Below are positions 48,256-59,645 of a stretch of 64,000 bases of DNA, piece by piece (position 1 is the first letter of the stretch; each line of letters starts with the position of its first letter). The position numbers were made by a program, and so were the translations under genes. Origin of the DNA: Brucella cytisi (GTDB lineage: Bacteria > Pseudomonadota > Alphaproteobacteria > Rhizobiales > Rhizobiaceae). The notes beneath the pieces were generated by a model, which did no database searches, had not been told where the DNA came from, and saw nothing but the letters and a program-made list of their open reading frames with translations. Location: contig JAAVLQ010000001.1 in the NCBI GenBank assembly GCA_012103075.1, positions 1,240,001 to 1,304,000 of the forward strand. Direction: 5' to 3'.

Positions 48256-49652
48256 TTAGTCGTCAACTTTCTCACCATTCACGACGCGATAGGTCGGCTT
48301 ATACATAGTGACCAGTTCTTCGGCCGCTGTCGGATGAACCGCCATCGTGCGATCGAAGTCATCCTTGGTCGCACCAGCCTTGAGGGAAATACCCAGAAGC
48401 TGAGCCATTTCACCGGCATCTGGCCCCATGATATGAGCCCCGACCACCCTGTGGCTCGCGGCATCAACGATGAGCTTCATCAGCATTTTTTTTCATTGCG
48501 GCCGGAAAGCGTGTTCTTCATCGGGCGAAACAGCGCTCGGTAAACCTCAAGTTCCGGATACTTCTTTGCAGCCTCATCTTCCGGCAAGCCGACCGTACCA
48601 ATTTCCGGCTGAGAGAACACTGCGGTCGCAATCAATTCATGGTCGGGCTTCGTCGGATTGTCCTTGAACGCCGTTTCGAGAAAGCACATGGCTTCATGAA
48701 TTGCCACCGGCGTCAGCTGGACACGGTTCGTAACATCACCGACGGCCCAGATATTAGCGACATTGGTACGCGAATAATCATCGACCGGAATTGCGCCAAG
48801 CTCATCCACCTTGACGCCAGCTCTCTCCAGCCCAAGACCCGTCGTATTGGCCTTGCGCCCGATCGCCATCATTGCCTGACCGACTTCCAATGTATCGCCA
48901 TTGTTCAACGCGATTTTCAGATTACCGTCGGACTGCTTCTCGATTTTCTCGAAAACCGCTTCGCAAATGATACGGATACCTTTTGCTTCCATGGTTTCAT
49001 GCAAAAGATGGCGCAAGTCCGGGTCGAAACGGGAGAGGATTTCCTTGCCTCGATACACGAGTGTCGTTTCGACGCCAAGGCCGTGGAATATGTTCGCGAA
49101 CTCAACAGCGATATATCCGCCACCCGCAATGGCAATCGCTTTCGGCAGCTCAGCGAGATGAAACGCTTCGTTGGAGCTGATGCAATATTCATGTCCGGGC
49201 ATGGATTCGGGCATGCTCGGATGACCGCCGGTCGCAATCAATATCTGGTCTGCGGTAACGCGACGACCGTCTGCCTTCAGCACGACAGTATGTTCATCGA
49301 TCAATTCGGCGCGGCTGGCAAAAATTTCGACATCGGAATTCTGGAGGCCCTTGGTGTAGAGCCCTTCAAGCCGCGCAATTTCCTTGTCCTTGGCATCGAT
49401 CAGCTTTTTTCCAGTCAAACGTCGATGTGCCGACATCCCAACCATAGCCGGCTGCATCCTCGAAATGCTCAGGAAACTGCGAAGCATAGACGAACAGCTT
49501 CTTCGGCACGCAACCACGAATAACGCAGGTTCCGCCCATGCGATATTCTTCTGCAAGACCAACCTTTTTGCCCATGGCTCCAGCGAGACGCGCTGCCCGA
49601 ACACCGCCAGAACCGCCGCCGATAACAAAAGATCATAGTCGAAGCCGGTCAT
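48256..49652 (-). CDS. gor: Glutathione-disulfide reductase (three frame breaks)
   Basis: FAD enzyme reducing GSSG with NADPH. Start MTGFDYD at 49652 follows GGAGAATCCC. The FAD motif [16 protein letters not shown] is recovered after correcting a T run near 49641, the redox-active pair is in [14 protein letters not shown], and the NADPH motif is [17 protein letters not shown]. The C-terminal active-site His-Glu is in [16 protein letters not shown]. Further breaks are near 49407 (six A for five) and near 48488 (eight A for six). The joined protein of about 463 residues is full length. Confidence 0.93.
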
Positions 49653-49699
49653 GGGATTCTCCAATAAACATCAGGTTGGCTGTTATGTAAGCAAAAGAA

Positions 49700-49725
49700 A
49701 AAGCCCGGCCAAGGGACCGGGCTTT
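49700..49725 (-). terminator. Rho-independent terminator after the DUF2059 gene
   Basis: On the minus strand AAAGCCCGG pairs with CCGGGCTTT around an 8-base loop and continues into TTTCTTTTGC, 24 bases past the stop. Confidence 0.8.
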
Positions 49726-49748
49726 CAAATTCCGCGTTACCGCAAAAA

Positions 49749-50284
49749 TTACTGTTGCGCAGGCTGTGCCGGAGCTGCAGCAGCGCCAGCCTGTGCCGCC
49801 AGAACCTCAGCTACGCCGGTCGCCAGATCACGCGCGATGCCATTCTGCCAGATATTTGCTGCTTTCACGACTTCACGCGTCACAATCGGGCCTTCGGACA
49901 GAAGCTTCTTGCCTGCAGGCGACGTATAGAATGCTGCGATGGCTTTGAGTTCGTCTTCGGAAAACGCTTTTGCATAGGCGCGAGCGGATTCGGTTTCGAG
50001 ATCAGCACGGCGGGAAGCAAGAGCGAGAGCCTTGTCATCGACAGTCTTCGTGATCAGGGCTTCCAGATTCGGATCCTTCTGGATCAGTTCACCCTTGAGG
50101 AGCGCGCTGCGTTCGGCAGAATTTCGTCGAACTGCTCAGTAGCACTAATCGCAGAAATAGCAGCACGGGCAGCTTCCAGATGAGCTTCAGTGATTTCTTG
50201 TGCCGAAGCTGCATGAATGCCCGACATCAGTACGAGCGCGGAAAACGGTGCAATCAGACGGCGAAAGCCAGTTGCCGGGATCAT
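49749..50284 (-). CDS. DUF2059 domain secreted protein (one frame break)
   Basis: Signal peptide (LIAPFSALVLMSGIHAASAQ). The DUF2059 core carries TEAHLEAARAAISAI and, after the break, RAYAKAFSEDELKAIAAFYTSPAGKKL, the family hallmark, followed by an Ala/Gln-rich tail. The frame breaks near 50113 (GCGGCGCTCC read GCGCGCTCC). Function of DUF2059 proteins is unknown. It follows rpiA with a 25-base gap, probably in the same operon. Confidence 0.82.
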
Positions 50285-50309
50285 AAGGTCAGTACTCCGT
50301 TCAATCAGT

Positions 50310-51009
50310 TCAAGACCGGTTCATGGTGCGGATGCCGTCGTTGCCGGCAACCACTGCCGCACGCGCCAGTCCGATGAAAAGTCCGTGCTCGACAACGCCC
50401 GGAATTGCGAAGAGAGCGTCAGATAGTGTCTTTGGATCGGGAATGCGGCCAAAAGATGCATCCACGATATAATGCCCACCATCTGTTACGAAGGGTGAGC
50501 CATCTTTTTAAACGCAGTGCCAGCGGGCCTGCAAGACCACACTTCGCAGCTACTTCTTCAATCGCGCGCATGGTAGCACCAAGACCGAAGCGATTGACTT
50601 CCACAGGTAGCGGAAAACGCCCAAGTGTTTCGACGACCTTCGAACTGTCGGCAATGACGATCATTGCGTCAGATGCCGCAGCTACGATCTTTTCACGAAG
50701 AAGCGCTCCACCGCCGCCCTTGATGAGCGAAAGGTTGGTATCGACTTCATCGGCACCATCCACGGTAAGATCGAGATGAGGCGTTTCATCGAGCGTCGTA
50801 AGCGGAACCCCGAGTTCCTCGCAAAGTTTTGCAGTGCGTTCGGAAGTAGGCACTCCAATGATCTTGAAGCCGTTGCTTACCTTGTTGGCAAGCAGGCGCA
50901 CGAATTCCTCGGCCGTCGAACCAGTACCAATCCCCAGACGCATTCCGTCCTTGACGTGCGTGAGTGCTTCTGCGGCGGCTGCGATTTTCAGCTTGCGAGC
51001 TTCGTCCAT
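50310..51009 (-). CDS. rpiA: Ribose-5-phosphate isomerase A (one frame break)
   Basis: Interconverts ribose-5-P and ribulose-5-P. Start MDEARKLK at 51009. Motifs: [15 protein letters not shown] (phosphate loop), [35 protein letters not shown] (catalytic Asp, Glu and Lys) and PVEVNRFG. The frame breaks near 50508 (five A for four), restoring [20 protein letters not shown]. The corrected protein is about 232 residues. Confidence 0.94.
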
Positions 51010-51208
51010 ACTTGAATTCCCGATATTCCCCTGCGGATTCTCATTGTCGTCCGGTTCGCCTCTAGCATGCGGACGCGGCACAACAAAGCGCCTATTCGAA
51101 CTATGACGCAGAATTTCGGTTTTTAGAGCGCATCCCGATCGTGAGGTTGAGCCGAAGTCGACAATCAGATAGGACTTGCTTATTCCCCATTTCACACACG
51201 AGAAGCTA

Positions 51209-51909
51209 ATGTCTGCTGCCAACCCTAAGCCCATCATCGTTTTCGATCTCGACGGAACACTTGTCGACACAGCGCCAGATCTTCTCGACAGTCTCAATCA
51301 CTGCCTCGCAATATCGGGACTGAAAACAGCAGATCGTGAATCGTTACGCAGATCGTTGGGCAAGGCGGACGTGTCATGATCGAGCGTGCTTTCGCTGCGC
51401 AGAAGAAACAGGCTAACGAAGCACAGCTCGACAACCTCGTGGAAGAGTTCCGCGAACATTATGCGGATCACATGCCGGGACATTCAACCTTTTTCCCGGG
51501 CGTTCTGGAAGCAATGGACCGCTTCTCGGCAAGTGGCTACGAGTTGGCAGTTTGCACGAACAAATTCGAGGCCTTGTCGGTAAAACTCCTGACTTCCCCG
51601 GGTGAAGCCGAACGATTTGCTGCAATCTGCGGTGCCGATACATTTGCTTATCGCAAGCCTGATCCGCGCCATCTCACCGAGACCATCGTACTGGCTGGTG
51701 GCAATCGTGAACGGGCAATCATGGTCGGGGATAGCCGAACCGACATCGACACCGCAAAAGCTGCTGGCATCCCCGTTGTTGCCGTCGACTTTGGATATAC
51801 CGATCTTCCCGTGCAGCATTACGATCCAAGCCGTGTGATTTCGCATTTTGACGAGTTCACCCTCGAAATGGCCGAACAGCTCATCGATGCGGTCACCGAT
51901 CCCGTATAA
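51209..51909 (+). CDS. gph: Phosphoglycolate phosphatase (one frame break)
   Basis: HAD hydrolase removing 2-phosphoglycolate. Motif I is [16 protein letters not shown], motif II lies in [11 protein letters not shown], and motif IV is [17 protein letters not shown]. The frame breaks near 51354 (AGATTCGTT read AGATCGTT), restoring [25 protein letters not shown] in the cap is probably TSLGEAERF, since the codons read CCCCGGG. It is divergent from rpiA. Confidence 0.9.
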
Positions 51910-51923
51910 AAGGAGAATGGTAA

Positions 51924-52185
51924 ATGATTACGCAGCGTTTTTTCTTATATTTGGCTTTGTTTTCTTAGCCACAGTATCAACAGCGTCTGCGAACGACAGA
52001 TCGCCGGGACTGCCCGGCGTTCAGGCTCAAAACCCATTGTGACCGCCCCGCCACCTGCTCCCGAACCGGAACAGGCACCAAGCGGTAACTGGAAAAATTT
52101 TCGTGTCGGCAATACTGACGTTTCGGTCTCTGGAAGCATCACGATTGATGTCGGCACCAAGAACAGCCGGACGTCCGGTCGTTAA
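51924..52185 (+). CDS. Small exported protein (two frame breaks)
   Basis: ATG 51924 follows AGGAG with 8-base spacing, 14 bases after gph. A signal peptide (FFLIFGFVFLATVSTASA) is recovered after correcting a T run near 51940, then NDRSPGLPGVQAQNP, a Pro-rich linker and NFRVGNTDVSVSGSITIDVG, a short beta-rich end, after a C is restored near 52034. About 86 residues. I know no function; it resembles small periplasmic proteins of Brucellaceae. It overlaps the converging nnr gene by four bases. Confidence 0.55.
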
Positions 52186-53683
52186 TTGCGAGAGGATCGC
52201 ACCAATGCCGACAGGACAGCAGGTATCTGAGCAGGCAAATCTTCCGCAATAAGTCCATGGCCAAAGTGTCGCGCGGCGTCCGCATGCATCCACACGGAAG
52301 CACAGGCCGCTGCAAATGCGGGCATCCTTTGAGCAAGCAGGCCGCACACAATTCCCGTCAAGACATCGCCTGATCCTGCAGTGGCGAGCAGCGGGGTTCC
52401 ATTGGCATTGACCACTGCCAGACCACCCGGTTCTGCGATCACGGTATCGGGACCTTTATATATAAGGACTGCGTTAGCACGCCTTGCAGCCTCGCGAGCC
52501 TTTTCGATCTTTGATGTCGAACTCTTTGCTATATCTGGAAAAAGCCGCCGGAACTCTCCCTCATGTGGTGTAAGCACAACAGCAGTCTTTATGCCCTGTC
52601 GCTTATCGAAAAGCTCAGCTGGATTCTGCTCAAAGGCCGTAATCCCGTCGGCATCAAGAACCAAACCATGAAACCCCTCAGCCTCGCCGCTTGCGAGAAA
52701 CAGGGCGTGCTCACGCGCGAACGCGGGATTTCCATAGCCCGGACCGAGTACCGCTGCTGCGACCTTGCGTTCGGCAAAAACTGTCGAACATCCCTCAAAC
52801 CACGGGTCTCACGGACCATGATACTGGTCAAATGCGTGGCATTGACCGCCATAGCATCGGGTGGAGACAGAAGTGTTACCGCACCCGCTCCACTACGGGC
52901 CGCAGCGAGGGCTGATAAGCGTGCGGCACCTGTCGAATGAGCGCCACCGGAAAACACAGCTGCATGGCCGCGACTATACTTATGGGCCTCAACGCCAGAT
53001 ACTGGCAGGGCGCGTGCCCAAAGGTCTGGAGCATTCTCGAATGCATGCGGTACGATCGCCGCGAGTATGTGATCGGGAATGCCGATATCGGCCGCATGAA
53101 GTACACCGCAATGCGCCCTTCCCGGTTGTAGCAAATGGCCGGGTTTCTTGCGAAAGAACGTAACTGTTGCTCGTGCACGGATCGCCGTTCCGAGGATATG
53201 ACCGCTTTCACCGGATATGCCGCTAGGTAAATCAACCGCCACAACCGGCACATCAGAAGTGTTCACAGCATCAATCGCGATGGCTTCGGCTCCGTGAACA
53301 TCGCGAGCGAGGCCAGCGCCGAATAATGCATCGATTACGCCGCCGAAACTCACAACCGAAAATTCACCGAAGTTCGAGACAGGCCCCTTGTAGAACAACG
53401 ACGCACGCATGGCATCGGAGCCTTTCCGCGGGGAGCGGATGCGAAGCACACAACTTCCAAACCCGCTTCCGGGAGAAACTGCGCCGCAATGTAGCCGTCG
53501 CCACCATTGTTGCCGGGGCCCGCACAGAACAGCAACTGGAGCATTGCGAGGAAACATCCGCTGTGCGACCTCTGCGACGGCCCGGCCTGCAGCAAGCATC
53601 AGTGAGAAACCATCCTTGATACCAGTCTCGATCGTCTGGCGATCCGCTTCTGCCATTTCCTGCGGGGTCAGCAACTCGTACAT
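52182..53683 (-). CDS. nnr: Bifunctional NAD(P)HX epimerase/dehydratase (about three frame breaks)
   Basis: Repairs hydrated NAD(P)H. The N-terminal epimerase (YELLTPQEMAEADRQT, CGPGNNGGDGYIAAQF, VDLPSGISGESG) precedes the ATP/ADP-dependent dehydratase (HKYSRGHAAVFSGG, VLTPHEGEFRRLFPD, ATAGSGDVLTGIV). The frame breaks near 53516 (CCCC for CCC), near 53425 (returns to the first frame) and near 52778 (T run short by one). The order of domains and length of about 498 match YjeF/Nnr proteins. Confidence 0.9.
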
Positions 53684-54328
<645 letters not shown>

Positions 54329-54372
54329 TAATACCTGCGTACAATCCATCGTCGTGCAAACAGGGAATTAAA

Positions 54373-55783
54373 ATGACGACTGCCAACGATATTCTCAAAC
54401 AAATCAAAGACAACGACATCAAGTTCGTCGACCTTCGCTTCACCGACCCGAAGGGCAAACTGCAGCATGTTACGATGGATATCGGCCTCGTGGACGAAGA
54501 AATGTTTGTCGACGGCGTGATGTTCGACGGCTCTTCCATCGCCGGTTGGAAAGCCATCAATGAATCCGACATGGTTCTGATGCCGGATCCGACGACGGCC
54601 CATATCGACCCGTTCTTCGCTCAATCCACACTGGTCATCCTTTTGTGACATTCTTGACCCGATCTCGGGTGAAGCCTATGGCCGCGATCCGCGCACGACC
54701 GCAAAGAAGGCAGAAGCCTACATGAAGTCGCTCGGCATCGGCGACACGGTCTATGTCGGTCCGGAAGCTGAATTCTTCGTCTTCGACGACGTGAAGTACA
54801 AGGCTGACCCGTACAATACCGGTTTCAAGCTCGACTCGACCGAACTGCCGTCAAACGACGATACTGAATATGAAACGGGCAATCTCGGCCACCGTCCGCG
54901 CGTCAAGGGCGGCTATTTCCCGGTACCGCCGATCGACAGCGCGCAGGACATGCGCTCGGAAATGCTGACCGTCCTCACCGAAATGGGTGTCACGGTTGAA
55001 AAGCATCACCATGAGGTTGCTTCCGCACAGCACGAACTCGGCGTGAAATTCGACACGCTGGTCCGCAACGCCGACAAGATGCAGATCTACAAGTATGTCG
55101 TGCATCAGGTTGCCAACGCCTATGGCAAGACCGCAACCTTCATGCCGAAGCCGATCTTCGGTGACAACGGTTCGGGCATGCACGTCCATTTCTCGATCTG
55201 GAAAGAAGGTAAGCCAACCTTCGCCGGTAACGAATATGCCGGCCTGTCGGAAAACTGCCTTTACTTCATCGGTGGCGTCATCAAGCACGCCAAGGCGGTG
55301 AATGCCTTCACCAACCCGTCGACCAACTCCTACAAGCGTCTGGTTCCGGGTTACGAAGCCCCGGTTCTGCTTGCCTACTCGGCTCGCAACCGTTCGGCTT
55401 CCTGCCGTATTCCATTCGGCAATTCGCCAAAGTCCAAGCGTCTGGAGGTTCGTTTCCCTGATCCGGCGGCAAACCCGTATCTGTGCTTTGCTGCCCTGCT
55501 GATGGCTGGTCTTGACGGCATCAAGAACAAGATTCATCCGGGTCAGGCCATGGATAAGGATCTTTACGATCTGCCTGCCAAAGAACTGAAGAAGATTCCG
55601 ACCGTCTGCGGTTCGCTGCGTGAAGCACTGCAGTCGCTCGATAAGGATCGTGAATTCCTCAAGGCTGGCGGCGTGTTCGATGACGATCAGATCGACAGCT
55701 TCATCGAACTCAAGATGGCCGAAGTGATGCGTTATGAAACGACGCCGCATCCGGTCGAGTACGACATGTACTACTCGGTTTAA
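54373..55783 (+). CDS. glnA: Glutamine synthetase type I (one frame break)
   Basis: Assimilates ammonia into glutamine. Motifs: [19 protein letters not shown], the ATP site [18 protein letters not shown], and [20 protein letters not shown]. The adenylylation Tyr lies in [11 protein letters not shown]. The frame breaks near 54646, where CCTTTGTGAC has an extra T; correction restores [20 protein letters not shown]. The joined length of about 469 is exact for GSI-beta. Confidence 0.97.
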
Positions 55784-55873
55784 GAAAAGCTGCGCAGGCG
55801 TTAATGCGTTCGCGCCATTACTTTTTGCTCTTACCGGGGAACGACGCGCAACACTTGATGATTGCGCGTAAAA

Positions 55874-55900
55874 AGAAACCCCGGCATTGCCGGGGTTTCT
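55874..55900 (+). terminator. Terminator after glnA
   Basis: AGAAACCCCGGC pairs perfectly over 12 bases with GCCGGGGTTTCT around ATT, then TTATT. Located 91 bases past the stop. Confidence 0.85.
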
Positions 55901-55929
55901 TTATTAGATCAATGCGATAAGTCTGATAT

Positions 55930-56710
55930 TTAAAGTGCTTTGAGCACGCGCGCCGCCATCATCATTTCAATTTCGCGGTTTTTCGCCGCTCTATGGCTTC
56001 CGCGTCCGAACCCCAATGCTCGATAGTCCAGTCCTCATCAATATGAGCCAGATTCCAGCCTTGCTCTGCTGTTATTTCACCCTTTGCGATAGCAAGTGCA
56101 ATAATCGCTGACCCGGTCAGCGTCGTCATTGTATGCAGTGATGCCAGCGCGATTGGGTCTTTGAAACCAGCCAGATGAACACCAAATGCCGCGATGGCTT
56201 CCCGAGGCTGTTCAATGTGCATCACACCTTCAGCAAGTGAAAAACGTGCGCCAAGGCCTTCCATCCAATCGATCAGCGGATCCCATTGCCCGGTCTGCCG
56301 GGAAACGAGTTCCTGCGGACTATCGGCGCGATAGCAAAGCATATCCGTGCCTGCGAAACGCAAAATGTCCTCGAAAACTGCCTGCGGATCCTGCGCAATC
56401 CCATCAATCGCCGTGTTGACGAGACGGGTCGCAGGCATTTTCCCCGGGTCGATAACCTTTTCCTGAGCGATGAATTCGTCCGCTACGATCTGGGCCGCCG
56501 CCTTGGTCGGCAACAGCAGCAGATTGCGAGCCGGTGTCTTGACAGGGCGACCATCCAGAGGACGGCAAAGCCGCCTTCAACTTCCGCCACTTCTGCCTTT
56601 TCGTAGAAGCGTTTAGGCAGTTGCGCCAGCATCTGCTTTTGCGCCCGCACGATTAGGTTTTCGTCCGAAAGCTGCTTTCCTGCCTCAAGATCACTCAAAA
56701 TATCACGCAT
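55930..56710 (-). CDS. ATP12-family F1-ATPase assembly chaperone (two frame breaks)
   Basis: Homologue of mitochondrial Atp12, which chaperones the F1 alpha subunit. The N-terminal half reads LPKRFYEKAEVAEVEGGFAV, then LDGRPVKTPARNLLLLPT. Motifs in the rest are ATRLVNTAIDGI, YRADSPQELV and SLHTMTTLTGSAIIALAIA. The frame breaks near 56557, where CCTGG reads CTGG on the coding strand, and probably near 55982 (A run short by one), which extends the end to REIEMMMAARVLKAL at 55930. Confidence 0.88.
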
Positions 56711-56756
56711 AGATTTGTCCAGTTCAGTGTCGCTGACTTGGTGGAAGGCTCAACAA

Positions 56757-57428
56757 CTAGAGAACCTGTTCGTCCATACCTTGCAGCAATGCATGGAGTT
56801 CAGATGGCGCTTCCAGAATGTGATGGGCGCCAGATTCAATCAGTCCCTGTCGGTTATGATACCCCCGGGAGACGCCCACCGCCATAGCCGCCGCCGCACG
56901 TGCCATCTGCATATCATAAACAGCATCACCGATAACAATTGTCTGGCTGGGTTCTATCCCCATTTCCGCACAGGATTCAAGCACCATGGCCGGGTGTGGT
57001 TTCGACGGGCAATCGTCAGCAGTACGCGTCACCACGAAATGATGCCCGATGCCATGACGTTCGAAAACAGAGCGGACGCCGCGCTGGGATTTTCCGGTCA
57101 CTATGCCAAGCAGAAGATCGTCCCTCGCCCCGAGCTCCGTCAGAAGCGGCAGAATTCCATCGTAGAGCGGCTCCGTGAAATCGGGCGCCTGTCGCAACAT
57201 CACAAAGTTTTCCTTGTAGCGTTGCGTCAACCAATGCACCTGCTTATCCGGCTCACGATCCAGAATCTTAGCAATAGCCAGATGCAGCGACAGGCCGATG
57301 ATCGAATGCGTTTCCTCGATTGCTGGAGGTTCCAGACCGGCATCTGCAAAGCTCGTAGCCATGCATCTGTGAATGAAGTCACCGCTGTCGACCAGCGTAC
57401 CGTCGCAATCGAAAAGGACCAGTTTCAT
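56757..57428 (-). CDS. HAD-IA family hydrolase (phosphatase)
   Basis: 223 residues, intact from MKLVLFDCDGTLVDSGDF (motif I nucleophile in DCDGT). Motif II is GIVTGKSQRG, the Lys is in SKPHPAMVLE, and motif IV is IVIGDAVYDMQMARAA. Overlaps the stop of the upstream DMT transporter by four bases. A phosphoglycolate phosphatase-like enzyme; the substrate is not predictable. Confidence 0.87.
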   Translation of the reverse strand: MKLVLFDCDGTLVDSGDFIHRCMATSFADAGLEPPAIEETHSIIGLSLHLAIAKILDREPDKQVHWLTQRYKENFVMLRQAPDFTEPLYDGILPLLTELGARDDLLLGIVTGKSQRGVRSVFERHGIGHHFVVTRTADDCPSKPHPAMVLESCAEMGIEPSQTIVIGDAVYDMQMARAAAAMAVGVSRGYHNRQGLIESGAHHILEAPSELHALLQGMDEQVL

Positions 57429-58348
57429 CGGGCGTTGGTGACCTTTGCCGGCTTGTTGATAATCATCAGTCCGCAACCAATCAGCGCAAGAGCCGCGAAT
57501 ATTTTCCAGCTCAGAGGCTCATTCAGGATCAGACCGCTCAATAACACGCCGAAAGCGGGCGTGAGAAAGGCGAAATTAGAAAGTTTCGATGCCGGATAAC
57601 GGCGCACCATCCAGAACCAGAGCGGATAGGTGAAAGCCACCACGAATATCGCCTGAAAGAGAAACGCCGATATGGACAAGGCATCCGGACTACGAAGCAA
57701 TGGGCCGCTCAACGCGATGAATGGCAGCGGCACCAGTGTCGCGACCACCAGCTGGTAGAGAAGCGTCTTTTCTGGAGCCGTATAGGCAAGCCGGGTTCGC
57801 TTGATAACCAGCGTGGTAAGTCCCCACAGCACACCTGACACGAGCGCAAGCATATCACCATAGATGGCGTGCGGCCCCGGTCGGCTGACATGATCGGAGA
57901 AGACGAGAAACACACCCAGAAAGGCGATACACATGCCAACGAAGGCCCGGACAGACATCCGTTCGCCGAGAAGGAAATGACTGCCAATAGCGACCCAGAA
58001 CGGCATGACGTTCATCATGAGTGTGACGCGCCCAACGCTCGTCAGCTCCATCGCCAGAAAAATCAGAACGAATTCGCTTCCGAACAACAGCCCGGCGGCA
58101 ATTCCGGCCCAGAGCGTGCCATCACGCTTGAAAAGCGGAATACGGCGCCAGTAACACCACAGAAAAACGCACAGGCCACCGAGCGCAGCGCGCCCCGCTG
58201 CCATCAGCATGGGATTGAACCCTCGATTGCCGATCTTGATGGCAACCTGATTGAGCCCCCAGCTGAACATGATGAACATGACCAGCATGATGGCCAGTCC
58301 ATCGAACGAAACTCGTCCCTCGGACGATCCCCCCGCTTCGCCTGACAT
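57425..58348 (-). CDS. EamA/DMT-superfamily transporter
   Basis: 307 residues, intact, with ten hydrophobic segments in two EamA repeats (LMAAGRAALGGLCVFLWCYW; IYGDMLALVSGVLWGLTTLV). The N-terminal 15 residues are polar. Likely an inner-membrane metabolite exporter or importer. It lies in a tight minus-strand cluster: RluC-type gene, this gene (3-base gap), then the HAD phosphatase. Confidence 0.87.
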   Translation of the reverse strand: MSGEAGGSSEGRVSFDGLAIMLVMFIMFSWGLNQVAIKIGNRGFNPMLMAAGRAALGGLCVFLWCYWRRIPLFKRDGTLWAGIAAGLLFGSEFVLIFLAMELTSVGRVTLMMNVMPFWVAIGSHFLLGERMSVRAFVGMCIAFLGVFLVFSDHVSRPGPHAIYGDMLALVSGVLWGLTTLVIKRTRLAYTAPEKTLLYQLVVATLVPLPFIALSGPLLRSPDALSISAFLFQAIFVVAFTYPLWFWMVRRYPASKLSNFAFLTPAFGVLLSGLILNEPLSWKIFAALALIGCGLMIINKPAKVTNAR

Positions 58349-58350
58349 TT

Positions 58351-59328
58351 TTAATCTTCCGCACTTTCCTCATCGAAACCGAGTAGGTTCCACGACTGAA
58401 CCATATGCGGCGGCAGTGGCGCCGTCACATCGATAGTACCGCCCGAGGGGTTTGGAATACGAATACGGCGCGCATGAAGATGCAGACGTTTTTGTATACC
58501 GCCCGGAAATTCCCAATTCTGGTCAGCTTCAAAATACTTTGGATCACCGATGATAGGATGACCGATATAGGCCGCATGAACGCGCAACTGATGGGTTCTG
58601 CCGGTATAAGGCTCCATCTCGAGCCGGTCAGGTTATTCCCTGCCTTCTCGATGATGCGATAATATGAGACAGCATGATCGGAATCCGGTTCGCCATGCTG
58701 GCAAACACGCATCTTGTCGCCATCCGGTGTCTGTTCCCTGACCAGCCAAGTGGAAATTTTGTCTTCGCGCTTGCGTGGAACGCCTTTGACCAAAGCCCAA
58801 TAGGTCTTTTTGGTGTCGCGTTCACGGAAGGCGGCGGTCAACGCCTGCGCTGCGCCCCGCGTACGAGCAACGACAAGCACGCCCGATGTGTCACGGTCGA
58901 TACGATGCACAAGACGCGGTTTTTCGCCCCTCTTGTTGCGCCACGCCTCAAGCATGCCATCAACATGACGCGATACGCCCGAACCGCCTTGCACGGCGAG
59001 TCCTGCGGGCTTGTTGAAGACGTACACTTTCGGGTCTTCATAAAGAAGCATCTGCGAAGTACGTCGCCGTCCTGCTGACTGCGGATTGTGCGCGCGGTAA
59101 CCGGCCCAGTGGCTTTTCATCGACGCCAAGAGGTGGAATACGAACCGTCTGCCCAGCCTGAATACGCGTATCTGCCTTGGCCCTTGAGCCGTCGATACGA
59201 ACTTGCCCCGACCGCAGAAGCTTCTGCAGATGACCGAAACCCAGCCCCGGATAATGGACCTTGAACCAGCGGTCGAGCCGCATGCCCGCCTCGCCTGTAT
59301 CCACAATCTTCTGTTCAACGCCTGCCAT
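58351..59328 (-). CDS. rluC: RluC/RluD-family 23S rRNA pseudouridine synthase (three frame breaks)
   Basis: An S4 domain (RLDRWFKVHYPGLGFGHLQK, LLRSGQVRIDG) precedes the catalytic domain with HRIDRDTSGVLVVAR, holding the catalytic Asp, and ends in RTHQLRVHAAYIGHPIIGD. The frame breaks near 59097 (CCC read CC), near 59052 (CGCCAGATG read CGCAGATG) and near 58625, where CCTGG reads CCGG; the last repair gives LTWLEMEPYTG. Modified position uncertain. Confidence 0.88.
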
Positions 59329-59645
59329 GGAGAAACCCGATCAACTCTTGCTATTGCGGTGCGTACGCGCGCGCCGGTCATTAAGTCCTGTCAATAGACG
59401 CGAGTTCCGACGATTGCTAGGCGGAATTCCTGAAAACTGCAATTTGGCTGCTTTAGCCGAAACTGGTCCAGCAATCCCTAAAGAATTCCATTTCGACTAC
59501 TGAATCTTCACACTCGGTTACACACGTTCTTAATTTATGGTCGATCTTGACACCCAATCGCCACTTCTTGTCGTCATCAGATATTGATAGAACTAAGGGG
59601 CTATACCATTTAGTCCCGTGAAATAGAACGAGCGGGAGTGCGAAA
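59329..59645. other. Intergenic region upstream of the glucan exporter gene
   Basis: Divergent promoter region of 317 bases. No small gene or strong motif seen; a GGGAG ribosome site precedes the GTG start at 59646. Confidence 0.5.
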
